Shown here piece after piece: positions 10,395-20,957 of a stretch of 64,000 nucleotides of DNA. How positions within the stretch are numbered: position 1 is the stretch's first letter; each line of letters opens with the position of its first letter. The DNA comes from Micrasema longulum. Its lineage: Eukaryota > Arthropoda > Insecta > Trichoptera > Brachycentridae. The DNA is taken from contig JAGVSM010003685.1 of assembly GCA_022494885.1 (NCBI GenBank), positions 162,498-226,497 of the forward strand, in the 5' to 3' direction. The position numbers were made by a program, and so were the translations under genes. The notes beneath the pieces are model-generated. The model saw only the letters and a list, made by a program, of their open reading frames with translations, searched no databases and was not told the DNA's origin.

Positions 10395-10865
10395 TTTCGT
10401 TTCTGCGATAGAAGTGAACCGGCGACCTGTCAAATCAGGCCGCATCCGTCGGAACAATCAGTAATCAGAAGGAACAATGTCCGGCCCGGCGAATGCGGCG
10501 GGTGCACTAAAATATCCCACTTGAGCGTTTCCAAATATTTTTTACAACTTTTGCGACATGAGGTCGAGCATACAGAAGAATAACTTTGTCATGTATTTGT
10601 TCGTATCCCGGCCGTTTTTCTCGTAATGCACAGCTCAAACGAATCCATTGTAGCCAATACTGATCGCCCGTAATGGAATCGCCAGGTTGTAGCAGCTCAT
10701 AGTATACAACAACCTTTGGTCCCAGCATGACCTTCGAACCATGCATATTCGGCTTTGGTGTTGATGTTGAGGTCGATCTCAACGATTGACCCGGCATAAC
10801 TTAGTATTTTTTCTTCTTGGGGCTGTCGTAGAATATCAATTTCTCATCCCCAGTCAAAATCCGAT
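10395..10865 (-). pseudogene. mariner transposase relic (inactive)
   Basis: On the minus strand: RILTGDEKLIFYDSPKKKK (the segment with the first catalytic Asp of mariner), a stop, then MPGQSLRSTSTSTPKPN, VVYYELLQPGDSITGDQY, REKRPGYEQIHDKVILLY, ARPHVAK and, after a stop, a degraded PPHSP block. The family pattern between the last two is ILQHDNARPHVAK; here the HDN triplet is missing, so the second catalytic Asp is lost. The C-terminal third is frameshifted. Inverted terminal repeats were not found. Confidence 0.8.
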
Positions 10866-12070
10866 TTAAAAAATCTTTTTTTTGATGCCCTCGAATCCTT
10901 TAAAAATCACAAAACATAAATACTCGAATTCGTAATACTTTTCTGCTGTGGGATTTAGCAAAACACTATTTGGTTTACTTGTAAATATTCAATATTATAA
11001 ATTAAGGTCAGAAATTTGAAACGTTGGCGCCTTTTCAACAAAGCAAAGCGCTGATAACCTTATATTAATTTAATGAATTCTGGTATGTATCCCTTGCAAT
11101 CTCTTAGTTTTTAATTGTTGTTGCGTTATCAATATTCCTTTGACCTTCTTAATATTATTTAACGTGTTTCTAATTTTTTTTACTACTGAACTAAATAGAA
11201 AATAGATTCATAGGTCCAAAAGTTGAATTAATTGTATATTGCAAAAAACAGCTAGTCACTTACATTAAAAAAGTATAACTAAATCTATAAAAAAATAAAC
11301 CAATAATTTGACCTCACTTAATCAATAAAGACTAATGTTAAACTTGACGCTGTACTTTCTTGTAAAATAATTGAGGTAATTATTCTTCGTAATGATTATT
11401 TCTTCTGACAAATTACGACGTTGATTGAGCCATTTTCATTTATGTCTTAAAATTTTATGACTCTCATTCAGCATTTAGCTTGGCCCAGTAAAAGGAAAAA
11501 AACTTTTTATGCGAAAATTTATGCTCTCCCTATTTAATTTGTGTGTATCTACCAACCACCATCGTTGAGTTTGCTAGAAAGTATAACACCATAAAATGTT
11601 GAATACAGAAGAATGGGAATTATTTGTCTCAATTTCTTCGAGAAAATAGCAGGCCTAAAATACATTAAAAAATATCACTGGCCCAAAGCAACAGTGAGAT
11701 ATCTCTGAAGAACATTTTCTGAGATATTCGGACTTTGAGGTGTTCAAAAAGTCTGCTGACTTAAATTATGAATACTATGTTTTCTCAAAGGTCAACTATC
11801 TAACATCGATGTTTTAGTATTTGAAAATATTTATTTATTTAATTTATTAACATATCTGCACGTGTATCTCAAAATCGAAAATTTATTGTTTATCTCACTA
11901 TCTTTGGGCTAGCTATATTGTTAATGTCTATCTTATCCCTTTTCTTTTAAGCTCTATGATCTAAAAGGAAACGCATTGCAACTTGACTTGTCTTTCGCTT
12001 CAGAAAAGTTAAAATCATGTTTTATTTCAACGTGAAAATTCAGATTAGTTTTTATTTGAACAAAATAACA
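10866..12070. other. AT-rich stretch, nothing recognised
   Basis: I find no motif, splice-supported exon or repeat partner. Confidence 0.35.
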
Positions 12071-12075
12071 ATACA

Positions 12076-12106
<31 letters not shown>

Positions 12107-12107
12107 A
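12076..12107. repeat. (TA)n microsatellite
   Basis: An almost pure AT dinucleotide run of about 30 bp. Confidence 0.9.
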
Positions 12108-12189
12108 AGAGTTAAATTAGGACAACATATCAGGCCAAGAACCCTTGCGTGATTGATGCCTAGATATTATTAAGACATAATACTCTCCA

Positions 12190-12745
12190 ATAGCAATAGT
12201 ATTTGCCTCAGAAACATAGTTTCACTGATGTGACTGATGGCAGATTTAAAAAAGGGCTAGACGTACCGCTTGGATTAGCAGGCAGAGTAGATATGAAAGT
12301 CGTCCGGAAATCAGATGTTTATTCGATAAAAACTAATAGCACCTATTCTCCTCTACATGTGCGAATCGTTGCTTCTCACTAGGGCCCAAACAGCAAACGA
12401 TTGAGTTTTGAAAATTGGCGCCTCAGATGAATACTGGGCAAGCGGTGGCGGTGGTTTGGCTTCGTTAGAAATATAGAAATAAAAATTACTACCGATGCCA
12501 GCCGTCATCGAGCGAAGGCGACATAGCTAGCTGGACCTATTATATAACAGATGCCTTCGAAGCCCAGACCACGCTTGCTTACTTTACAAGCTGTCAGGTT
12601 CTTGCGATCCTGAACGTACACGTCTGACAATTCGTCGGCAGTTCACGTCTTGACTACGGGACGCGGACCAGACTTGGAAGGACACATGAGTGTTAGCCGC
12701 AGACAATGATGCCCTGAGAGATTTCGTGGAATATTCCAAAAGCGG
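12190..12745. other. GC-richer block of unknown nature
   Basis: The base composition differs sharply from both flanks. Short stretches of one plus-strand frame read protein-like (for example DALRDFVEYSKSGHG near 12700), broken by stops. This looks like decayed coding sequence, possibly the tail of a LINE polyprotein, but no motif I trust is present. Confidence 0.3.
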
Positions 12746-12942
12746 ACATGGATTAAGTTAACTTTAATTCTTATTTAAATTAAAATGTTCGATTTATAAC
12801 ATCATCTTAAACAATTTTGAAACTTTGTATTTTCATCGCAAGTTGGCTGCTTGCGGGACAATACCGTCAGAACAAAAAGCCTTCTCAGGGTGGTGGAAAT
12901 GAGAACCCCACGCTTCATCACAGGCAGAACTCTTAGAGATTC

Positions 12943-13541
12943 TCCCGAGGGGGAGTAGGTATATATTTTTTATCAATATTCCTACAGAGATGAGGTAGAA
13001 TTTTTTTCAAATTCAGGATTATCGGAGAAATCCAGATTTGTGTATGTACAAAAAATACACATACCAAAAAATAATGTTGTGTAATAAGATCTGGTCAAAA
13101 TATAAGTATAAATAAATTGCAGAATCATCTGCAGGCGATTACTAGTACTTAATTTAACTCGGAAGAGTCTTAAATACATAAAATAAAGTAATATGCTAAT
13201 TAAAAATACTTAACTTCAATATCAATACATAGATGGTGCTCCAACACGCTAGTGAATGCTTTCTCATTTAATAGGATATATACAGGAATCAAAATGATGC
13301 CAATGTCGATATTCGCTAATAAGCGGAATGGGGAATGTTGTTAAAAAACGTAAAGTGGCCACTCAACCCAGCCAATGACAGGTCGTAAGCCCTGTAAACG
13401 CTCGAATATCGATAATCCTGAATTTGAAAAAAATTCTACCTCATCTCTGTAGGAATATTGATAAAAAATATATACCTACTCCCCCTCGGGAGAAATCCAG
13501 ATTTGTGTATGTACAAAAAATACACATACCAAAAAATAATG
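12943..13541. mobile_element. Rearranged FB-like element with a perfect 82-bp inverted repeat
   Basis: 12943-13024 and 13410-13491 are exact reverse complements over 82 bp. In addition, the 52 bp just inside the left arm (13025-13076) recur identically in direct orientation just outside the right arm (13490-13541, overlapping the arm by two bases). The right half matches the FB plan: GTAAAGTGGCCACTCAACCC at about 13350, GCCCTGTAAACGC, a CTCATCTCTGT block, then CTCCCCCTCGGGAGAAATCC. The zero divergence shows a very recent inversion or gene-conversion event. Confidence 0.75.
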
Positions 13542-13599
13542 CTATGTGCACACACCTATATACATAGCACAATTACTAGGATGAGGCGTTTGAATTTAT

Positions 13600-14010
13600 T
13601 TGCTACCTACGGGGCCCTGGTTAAGATGTTGCATTTGCCTACCGTGGGTACCGATATTGTTCGCGATCGCCATAATAACAACTGAAATGGGCGTGTGAAC
13701 ATGTGATTTTTATACTCTCACCGCGATGGCAAAGAAGATATTTTGCAATCAATAACTATTCAATCCACTGTGTTGTGTAATTCGTCAAGTGCTCCTCCTT
13801 TCTGAGAGCAAAATCGAATCTGATCATGACTGCCACGCGAAAGAAGTTCCAGACAATAAAGGTGCCAGAACTCAGAATAAGGTAGGTGATTGCAATCATT
13901 GTATTTAGGGTTCTGTAGCAAAGTAAATAAATGATAACGCATCCCCCGAACCAGCAATTCGAGCGTGCATCTGCTAACGGGCAAGTGGCGCGATCATAAC
14001 CTGCCATAGG
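13600..14010 (-). other. Unidentified, possibly decayed coding block
   Basis: Two overlapping minus-strand frames (13756-14007 and 13760-13984) are open, and GC content is above the background. Neither translation shows a motif I recognise. It may be a LINE C-terminus with its 3' UTR toward 13600, but I cannot support that with conserved residues. Confidence 0.25.
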
Positions 14011-15340
14011 CTGGTTTGAATGACTACTTTACATAAATTTATGTCAGTTTGTTATTTTTCTGAAGATTAATTGGTCAACCTGCACCAGTAGACTCAAATC
14101 AATAATTGAGTGTCAGTGCTGTGACGTAAACTAAGTATGTTATCAAAAGTAAATAATTTGTATCTAATCATAATTTTCTTAGCAGTTTCGCTCTCGGCAT
14201 TCCTCAGCTTCCAATTCCCAAAAAATATTGGATAACGAACATTTACTGAAACGAGTTACTTTCAATATTAAACCTTTCAAGTGCTAGTGATTGAATTTAA
14301 CGAATTTGACAAATTAATTAACAAAATGTCGACCCAAAATCTTCGTTCTGATATTCGAATATAATAATGAAGGCAATATTTCTCTAAATATTTTCAAACG
14401 CACGTTACAACAATAACTTCACCAAATGTTTATCCCTAGGGAATAATTAATATTTACCAACATCAAAAGATTCCGAAAGCCCATGAATAAATAGCTGGGT
14501 AACGAACGGATCCTTTCTGTTAATTGTATCCCTTTTTCTTTTAATTTGGTATTGATCTACAAGTAAAATCATTCAAACTATTGAAAATATGTATAACCTA
14601 AGTATATTTACCCTAGGGAATAATCCTGAAAATTCTATAAAAGCTTTTTTTATTTATTTTCTTATAATATCATATAAATTAAGTCCTCCTTCGAACAGAT
14701 TTCCCTAGTGAGAATGACTCTTAAATTAATTTTGTATTAAAAAAATATTTCATAAAGCATAATAATCAATATTTAAAAAAAAAAAACTCATTTAGGTTAA
14801 TCCCCTTTATTGTGATTTAAAAATAATAATTTTCATTAAAAAGCACCTTACTCAAATAATAAATAAAATGGTCGATTATTCAAAGCTTTTATCCATAGAA
14901 TTAAGAATAGTCCAGAAGGATTGTAGAATCATATTTGAATACATCGGACTGTGTCCAATAATTTCCCCACTATGCTTCACTTTCGCCGCACGCATTCGTG
15001 ATGCCGCCGCGTTATCTTGCAAAATGGGAGAAAATATAATTATAACACAAATGTAAGGTAAAAATTACAATCTGTTAATTTCTCAAAAATTTTATTTGTG
15101 CACGCGGAAATTTTGATTGACACAACAGAGTAGATAAGTAAAGGGTCATTTAATAGGCATAATTGAATTAATGAACTTTAAACTTAAAATATAAAACAAA
15201 TTTTATTTTACATAAAACGGATATTTTTAAATCATGTTAAATAATATTTGATGTTTTAAAGATAATGTTGGTCAAACGTCTACGATAGAGCTATTTAATC
15301 CGAAATCCAATTTTCATTAGTTCTCTCATTAGATGAGCAA
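14011..15340. other. AT-rich stretch, nothing recognised
   Basis: The small plus-strand frame 14868-15056 has no motif. Two sites with CCCTAGGGAATAAT (about 14436 and 14612) resemble the FB terminus only over that short core. Confidence 0.35.
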
Positions 15341-15344
15341 AGTA

Positions 15345-15556
15345 TTTTTTTATCGTCTATGCGCTCTGTATCTGCAAGACATGCTGTTATCTAGCTCCGG
15401 TATATCATAATTGGAGACGAGGAACAAGAATCCCAACCATCCATGCGCTCTGTAGCTGCAAGACGTAGTGGGATATTTATTTACTGTACAGCGCCCTTGA
15501 GGTGATTTTCACAAAAACGGCGCTATATAAATTATCCAAATATAAATAAATAAATA
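15345..15556 (+). mobile_element. SINE-like element with L2-type tail, 5'-truncated copy
   Basis: Two copies of a ~26-bp unit (15355-15380 and 15439-15465; core ATGCGCTCTGTAGCTGCAAG) are followed by a 3' tail at 15489-15536 (GCGCCCTTGAGGTGATTTTC then GGCGCTATATAAATTATCC) and (AAAT)n. The tail nearly equals that of the L2 LINE fragments at 20480-20530 and 27640-27690. Fuller relatives are at 20958-21480 and 52320-52612. Confidence 0.7.
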
Positions 15557-16250
15557 AAGTAGGGTTAAAAAAATACTACCCTGGCAACACTAACGAAATG
15601 TTCATTTTGTTTCTTCCACAATCTGACAGATGGAAAAATAATTCAATTTTTAACTAATGCATTTGTTACATACACATTTATTTTCTAATTACACATGAAA
15701 TGTGATTGCATCCTGTTTCTTTAAGATCCTAGCAGTATTTCTACACTTTAAAAGGACACTACACGCCATAGTTGAATTCAAATCAGGAGTTGCGTACAAA
15801 GCGACGTCTGCAAAGAAACTAATGGATCAAAACGTAACCCTACTCATTTATGAGTAGTTTAGTCGCCTTTTGTTTGATGTGCGTATGCGGCTTCTGGACT
15901 ATTCTTAATTCTATGCTTTTATCACCCATTTATTTTAGGATTCTAATTGCGCAGACCCGAAACAAATCTCTATTCAAAATGTCTTAATGTTACACAAAAT
16001 CATATCAAATCTCTTTTGTAATTAGAGCCTGCAACATGTTCAATCGTCAATTAAATCGTATTGATATCTACATGTCAACGAAATCCATGTTTCAAACTTA
16101 AGTTATGAAGTTATGCCTTGAATCCGGAGCCCATACGGTGCGGTGACTGCACTTATTTATATCATATTATATAGTATTTTATTTATAGGACAATGTACAT
16201 AACTAATTACGAATAACTCTCAAACTGTATATTTACGGAGGACAAAGGAA
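15557..16250. other. Unassigned stretch
   Basis: I recognise nothing. It is slightly less AT-rich than its flanks. Confidence 0.3.
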
Positions 16251-16254
16251 TTTT

Positions 16255-16690
16255 GAGTATTATTTAATTAAATTCTATAACCTACTTCCACTATCTATTA
16301 AAACAATTAGTAACGAGAAAATGTTTAAAAAGGCTATAAAAAAATGTACAGTGGAGCTAGGTAGAAGTAAAATGGATTCTCTCATTCGCCCAAACCAATA
16401 TTGAATCAACCGCTCGCTCCACAAGTGTATAGCTTATGTTAGGTTTGTGTTGTTTTCATTGTGTCTTTTGTAATATAAATAATATAGATGTACATATATA
16501 CCTAGTTTTTAAAACTGTGGATATTATCTCTGTTTATTAAGTACGTCTTCTTTGTTTATTCTCTAATGTAAAAACATTTTAAAAAAGTATATTTTCAAGT
16601 GTCCTCAGCACGGGTAACTCCAGTGAGGTCACATTATTTTTATTATTAATTATAGTTTGTAAGAGAAAATTATGAATAAATAAATAAAAA
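16255..16690 (+). mobile_element. LINE-D 3' end (coding tail plus 3' UTR)
   Basis: It begins in a frame reading FYNLLPLSIKTISNEKMFKK, AIKKCTVELGRSKMD, then a stop after RPNQY. This 'YN.LPLSIK' block is the typical C-terminal signature after the RT domain of Jockey/CR1-group LINEs. The 3' UTR contains GTGTCCTCAGCACGGGTAAC and ends with (AAAT)n. Other copies: 44705-44895 (+), 48305-48728 (-), and a coding piece at 45550-45680 (-). Confidence 0.75.
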
Positions 16691-16814
16691 AATAAAGATT
16701 AAATTAAATTTCTTTATAATATTTATCTTACTATTTTATATTTGTCTCTTGGCTTTCGAATAAAATAAAATAAAAATCAAATATTATAAAAATACATTTT
16801 AACAAGTATTGTTT

Positions 16815-17250
16815 CAACAATATTTTGAGTTTGTCCAAATTTTTGTAGACAAGGACTGGATTGAACTCCCTAGGAGCTGTTAATATAAACATATTACCAC
16901 AGAAATGAAGAACATTTTAGAGAAGGTAATATTGAAGTCTAGGCATCTTCAGGGCTTATGACCTGTCAATTGGCATTAAAAAAATATATCTTCAGGCGTT
17001 GCCTAGTATATAGGTGAAATAATTCAATTAAATGAATCTCACCCGCATAAATATAGGTTTCATCTCTTTAACTTTACAAACATCAACAGATGAAAGAATT
17101 AAAGAAATAAATATGTTCAAATATGGGCAGAATGGTGAATGTTACACAGTGTGTAAAGTGGCCACTTAAACCGGCAGATGACAGGTCATAAGCCCTGTAG
17201 ATGCCTAGACTTCTATATTACCTTCTCTAAAAGGTTCTTGTAATATGTTA
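16815..17250. mobile_element. FB copy with both termini
   Basis: The left arm is the cleanest in the window: CAACAATATTTTGAGTTTGT, TAGACAAGGACTGGATTGAA, CTCCCTAGGAGCTG, then CAGAAATGAAGAACATTTTA and GGGCTTATGACCTGTC. It jumps at about 16973 to the internal segment (AGGCGTTGCCTAGTATATAG, CACCCGCATAAATA) and then to the right arm with GTAAAGTGGCCACTTAAACC. The right tip is lost after TTGTAATATGTTAAG. Confidence 0.8.
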
Positions 17251-17444
17251 AGTATTGTTTCGATAATATTCTCTTTGGAGACTACAATATTGATCATAAT
17301 CACATCAATATACGCGTAATGTTAAATGTAACTTATTTCGGCCGTTTTTTGAAAAGAGGAGTTCTTATGATGTACCCATTTTTATAAAATTGTATGGTAT
17401 TTTACATAATAGCCATAAATAACTGTGCTAGAGAATAGCAATCG

Positions 17445-17525
17445 ATTTGTTGCAGTGCAGAGGGTTTGAACCTCAGACATCTGTAGTTCGCGGCACTATC
17501 ACAAAACCACAGCCAGGCTTAAGCG
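17445..17525 (-). mobile_element. Decayed tRNA-like SINE head
   Basis: On the minus strand: GGCTGTGGTTTTGTGATAGT (A-box region), then GAGGTTCAAACCC (B-box). It resembles the SINE-2 head but the body is not recognisable. The anticodon arm is not preserved well enough to call a tRNA gene. Confidence 0.5.
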
Positions 17526-17529
17526 ATTT

Positions 17530-17985
17530 TAGTTATTAGAGTTACTATTTCCTTGTGTTGATTTTGCGAAACTAGAATGCAGTTTGAAATAATGCCGGTT
17601 AGCAATATGTAAAATCAGCCGAATATGTAGGTTTATTATTATCTAGATAATTGCAATCTGCAGATAATGTTTGTTCTTTTTAGCTAGTTTGGCACTAAAT
17701 ATTAAAATGCTATTAATTATTTAATGAGAAATATGAAATTAATTAACCATCATAAACAAATTATTCACGCTGGACTGTTGACAAACCACTTTATCAACAT
17801 TCCATCAATATCGTTATACCTAATATGCTTTTTTTTTTAAATGCAATTATTTATTTATGCAATAAATCTTACTGTAAAAAGTACTACTTGCATAATGAAA
17901 ATCGAATATTATGATAAAATCATACAAAAATACTATACTTTATGTTCAAATATGTCCCGGAATTCGTAATAAAAAAAACAACTTC
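17530..17985. other. AT-rich stretch, nothing recognised
   Basis: No feature supported. Confidence 0.35.
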
Positions 17986-17989
17986 AGTT

Positions 17990-18510
17990 AAATTATTCAT
18001 CATCAATTATTTTATTTCTTTAAAACAATCATCATAAGAGGCAATACACATATGCCAATTTTTTTCCAATCTTCATAGCACTTCTCTTAGGCCGATTTCG
18101 GAATAGCTTTTAGCTTCCTCTGCAAATTTTCTTTTATCACCTTAATTGAGTCAAAATGCTTTTTGCGAGGTGGTAATTTGAGATAAGGCAACAGAAAAAG
18201 TCACACGAAGCCAAATCAGGTAAATACAGGGCATGGGAAACGACTTTTACGTTGTTTTTGGCCAAATAATCGCGTACATGGAGAGATGTGTGAAACGGCA
18301 CCTTATCGTAATGCAAAAACTAAGAGAGATCTTTCCATACATCTGGCCTTCTTCTACGAATATTTTCCCTTAAACGCTTAAATGCGCCTAAAAAGTATTT
18401 TATTGACCGACTGGTCTGTTGAAAGGAACTCCGAGTGCAGAACACCATAGTGATCGAAAAAAACAGTAAATATCCTTGGATTTTGAGCGTCTTTGGCGTA
18501 GTTTTTGGCG
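17990..18510 (-). pseudogene. mariner (D34D) transposase relic, C-terminal half
   Basis: The minus strand reads RRRPDVWKDLS, FLHYDKVPFHTSLHVRDYLA, KNNVKVVSHALYLPDLASCD, then in another frame KLPPRKKHFDSIKVIKENLQ, RKLKAIPKSA and EKCYEDWKKIG. The pattern HYD...SCD with 34 residues between the two Asp residues is the mariner DD34D spacing, and the KENLQRKLKAIP block is a known C-terminal feature of mariner-type transposases. The canonical HDNAPAH is changed to YDKVPFH; stops and frameshifts are present. It is not the same subfamily as the relics at 10.4 or 28 kb. Confidence 0.8.
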
Positions 18511-18526
18511 TAGATTTATGAAATAG

Positions 18527-18575
18527 AATAATTCCCTAGGGAGGAAATCCAGCGTGTCTGCAAACATTTTGACAT
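18527..18575. repeat. FB right-terminus fragment
   Basis: AATTCCCTAGGGAGGAAATC, CAGCGTGTCTGCAAACATTT match the FB tip seen at 56251-56315. It abuts the mariner relic. Confidence 0.6.
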
Positions 18576-19499
18576 ATTTAATACATTGTTGAATTAACTA
18601 ACTGGTAAATAAAAATGTTTTCCATCTGTTGCAACAAATTTTGACTTTGATTTGATTCAAAATTTATTATTTCCGTTAAAGTTTTTAGAAAAAATATAAT
18701 TATGTTATCTTCTCATGCTACGGATTTATTTAAATTATGTACGTTATATCGTCATACGTATTACTTATTGCAGTTAACTTAAAATTGGGTTATATTTTTT
18801 TTAAATGAGGAATCCATTTAACCAGCATAAATTAAAATTTAATGTTTGTTAAATAGTTTTCCCAATTATTTGTGTAATGCTCCTGTTCCTTGCATTAATT
18901 TCTGCTCGCCGCGTTCATTTCTCCATTAAATTTTAGCTTCTCAACATTCTGGTTTTCGGATAAGTAATCCAATTGTAACGATTTCCGCAATTTAATGTAA
19001 TTTAAGCGCCTCGATGAAATTAGAAGTCATGCTGGAAATAGCAGAACTGTAATAACGAAAACCTCAATAAAATGGCCGATGGCTTTCCGTCTTCAACTTA
19101 ATGCTTTATTAAATTATTTCATCAGAAAATTTATACCATTTTTACTGCATTTTTATATTCAACATGCCATTACAAGTAGCCGAAATGAATCAATATAATT
19201 CAACCGTTAAATTATATTACAATGATTTGGGCATGTACAAATCTTTGTAGACAAATTTTAGATTTTTTTTCCCTCACGGGATTGATTTCAATATCACACA
19301 TTTTTTCAACAGACATAGCTATTTTTTTTTCATTTATTGTATTTATTTAATTTTTTTCATTAATTTAATTCATTTCGTTTATTCCATTTATTTAATTTAT
19401 TAAAATTTTTAAGTTTTTTTCACTTATTTGTTTTATTTGTGTATTTCATTTATTTCATCTATCTCATTTTTTTTATATTTTTTTATTTTATTTATTTTA
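18576..19499. other. Unassigned stretch, partly T-rich
   Basis: 18880-19150 is less AT-biased and lacks repeat partners, so it is a candidate for unique host sequence. 19310-19510 is a T/TTTA-rich tract that leads into the tail of the next element. Confidence 0.3.
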
Positions 19500-19862
19500 T
19501 TTATTTAGGGTAAACAAACAGTATGTTCAAAATATATTTACAATTTATTTGTATATTAATGTTGGACACCCAAAAAATCAACAAAAAAATTTACACTTAT
19601 GACAATAATTTAAATTATGTTGAATATGACAAATGTTAAAGATGAGAAATGAAAAATGTTTATATAATAATATGATTAAATATATATCGGCTTCTTTCAA
19701 TATTTCTATTACTTTCGATTTAAATTTACGTGCATTGTTTTGAAAAATATCAAACAAACAAACCATCACGCCGTTTCCCCGTTAGGGTAGGCAAAGAGGA
19801 TAGAACGCCACATCACTTTATCTTTGCATACAGCTTTAGCTTCCTCTACATTCATACAAAAA
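19500..19862 (-). mobile_element. RTE-type LINE 3' end, left piece
   Basis: On the minus strand this is the last coding part (KAVCKDKVMWRSILSAYPNG-like, ending at about 19770) followed by a 3' UTR starting GTGATGGTTTGTTTGTTTG and ending in TACTGTTTGTTTACCC and an (AAAT)n tail at about 19490-19505. The remaining coding piece continues at 20537 beyond an inserted L2 element. Confidence 0.75.
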
Positions 19863-20536
19863 TTTGCCGGTTGATGCCGCCCGTCAATTAATAAATGCGT
19901 TTGTAGTGTCTAGAGTCGATTATTGTAATGGTATCTATGCAGGTCTACCAATGAACAAAATGACTCGCCTACAATCTGTATTGAATGCCGCAGCGAGACT
20001 TATTTTCGGAATCTCTAAGTTCAGTCATATCACTCCACTACTTCGGGAACTACACTGGCTACGTTTTCCACAGAGGGTCGAATACAAACTCTGTTGGTTT
20101 ATGTATAAGTCACTGCACAACTCGGCTCCGGAATATCTAAGGGAACTATGCATTCCAGATGAACTAGCTGACAGGCGTCTCACGCTTAGATCAGCTACGT
20201 CTACGGCGAGAGGAAAAGTTATTATACCTCTACGCAAACAGCGCACTAAATTTGGTGAACGCGCATTTGCGGTCGCAGGCCCTATGGCATGGAATGCTCT
20301 CCCAGCAGAGGTGCGAGGCTGTGAAAGTGAAGTGATGTTTCGGAAAAAACTTAAAACCCACTTGTTCTCTAAATCATTTGAATAAATCCGTAGCACGTGA
20401 CAACAAAATAAATTATTTTAATTAAATTACAAATTTAAAAGCTTCAATTAAAATTAACTTAACAATAGAATCACCATGTAAAGCGCCCTTGAGGTATTTT
20501 ATTACGAAAATGGCGCTATATAAGTTATCCACAATA
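19863..20536 (+). mobile_element. L2-type LINE, 5'-truncated, nested in RTE
   Basis: It carries the last 173 codons of an L2 polyprotein, a short 3' UTR, and the L2 tail GCGCCCTTGAGG...GGCGCTATATAA at about 20483-20524. To its left the RTE copy stops at ATTCATACA, and to its right RTE resumes with TCTTCTCATGCACGCGCG, exactly the next bases in the 35-kb RTE copy. No clear target-site duplication is visible beyond a few A/T bases, as is common for L2/CR1 insertions. Confidence 0.85.
19864..20385 (+). pseudogene. L2 LINE polyprotein C-terminus (open frame, 173 aa)
   Basis: The open frame shows the conserved tail downstream of the RT domain: SRVDYCNGIYAGLP, RLQSVLNAAARLIFG, SHITPLLRELHWL, RVEYKLCWFMYKSLH, APEYLRELC, FGERAFAVAGPMAWNALP and KLKTHLFSKSFE before a TAA. 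This order (DYCN, LQ..NAAARL, HI.P.LR.LHWL, YK.LH, G.RAF..A.P..WN.LP, K..LF) is diagnostic for L2/CR1-group LINEs. The endonuclease and RT catalytic domains are missing, so it cannot move by itself. The lack of stops indicates a recent insertion. No host function is implied. Confidence 0.9.
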
Positions 20537-20575
20537 AATCTTCTCATGCACGCGCGCCGATTATTCCGACAGAAA
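20537..20575 (-). mobile_element. RTE-type LINE, right piece beyond L2 insertion
   Basis: TCTTCTCATGCACGCGCGCC and GATTATTCCGAC match the coding end of the RTE family (minus-strand RRACMRR). Similarity stops soon after GAC. Confidence 0.75.
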
Positions 20576-20955
20576 AATATCAGTCTCGGTAAATCTATTG
20601 TTTTATTGCTCGCATATTCTAGGTATTGAATTTTTTTTTAATAGTTCGTTGTCTGTGTAAAACAGAAGGTTTTGTTTTGTCGTTCTAGATGGCATACGGA
20701 ATGCATATTTATTAATTTGTATAAAAATTACTGGTTTAACATTATTCTTCTATTCTTTAGAGAGTTTGTTCTATGGTACTGCATGCTTTCAGCTTAAATA
20801 TATTGAGTTTATAGTGTTGAAGTTAAGGTAATGTGTAGAGCTTATGATCTCTCATCAGGTTTCCAAATATATTTCGCTTGTGTTCTCCATACATACATTC
20901 TTTATAATAATTACGTTTTTCTCGCTTTATAATTAATGCTTATTATAATAATATG
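20576..20955. other. Unassigned stretch
   Basis: The first 40 bp (AAAAATATCAGTCTCGGTAA) resemble the sequence at 38240-38262, next to the large RTE element. I recognise nothing else. Confidence 0.3.
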
Positions 20956-20957
20956 CT

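Noticed and set aside
12076..12107. (TA)n run as a replication origin or regulatory site
   Set aside because: A simple microsatellite; nothing else around it supports a function.
13756..14007. Two overlapping minus-strand ORFs as a receptor-like membrane protein
   Set aside because: Hydrophobicity in one frame only, no conserved residues, and overlapping open frames are expected in decayed GC-richer repeats.
14436..14630. FB termini at two CCCTAGGGAATAAT sites
   Set aside because: Only the short palindromic core matches; the rest of the tip (GTCCAAA, CTCAAAATATT) is absent.
20025..20396. Minus-strand 123-codon ORF
   Set aside because: Antisense of the L2 polyprotein tail, which explains the open frame.
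19770..20570. A chimeric gene made of RTE and L2 domains
   Set aside because: The two pieces are in opposite orientation and the junctions match a simple insertion.
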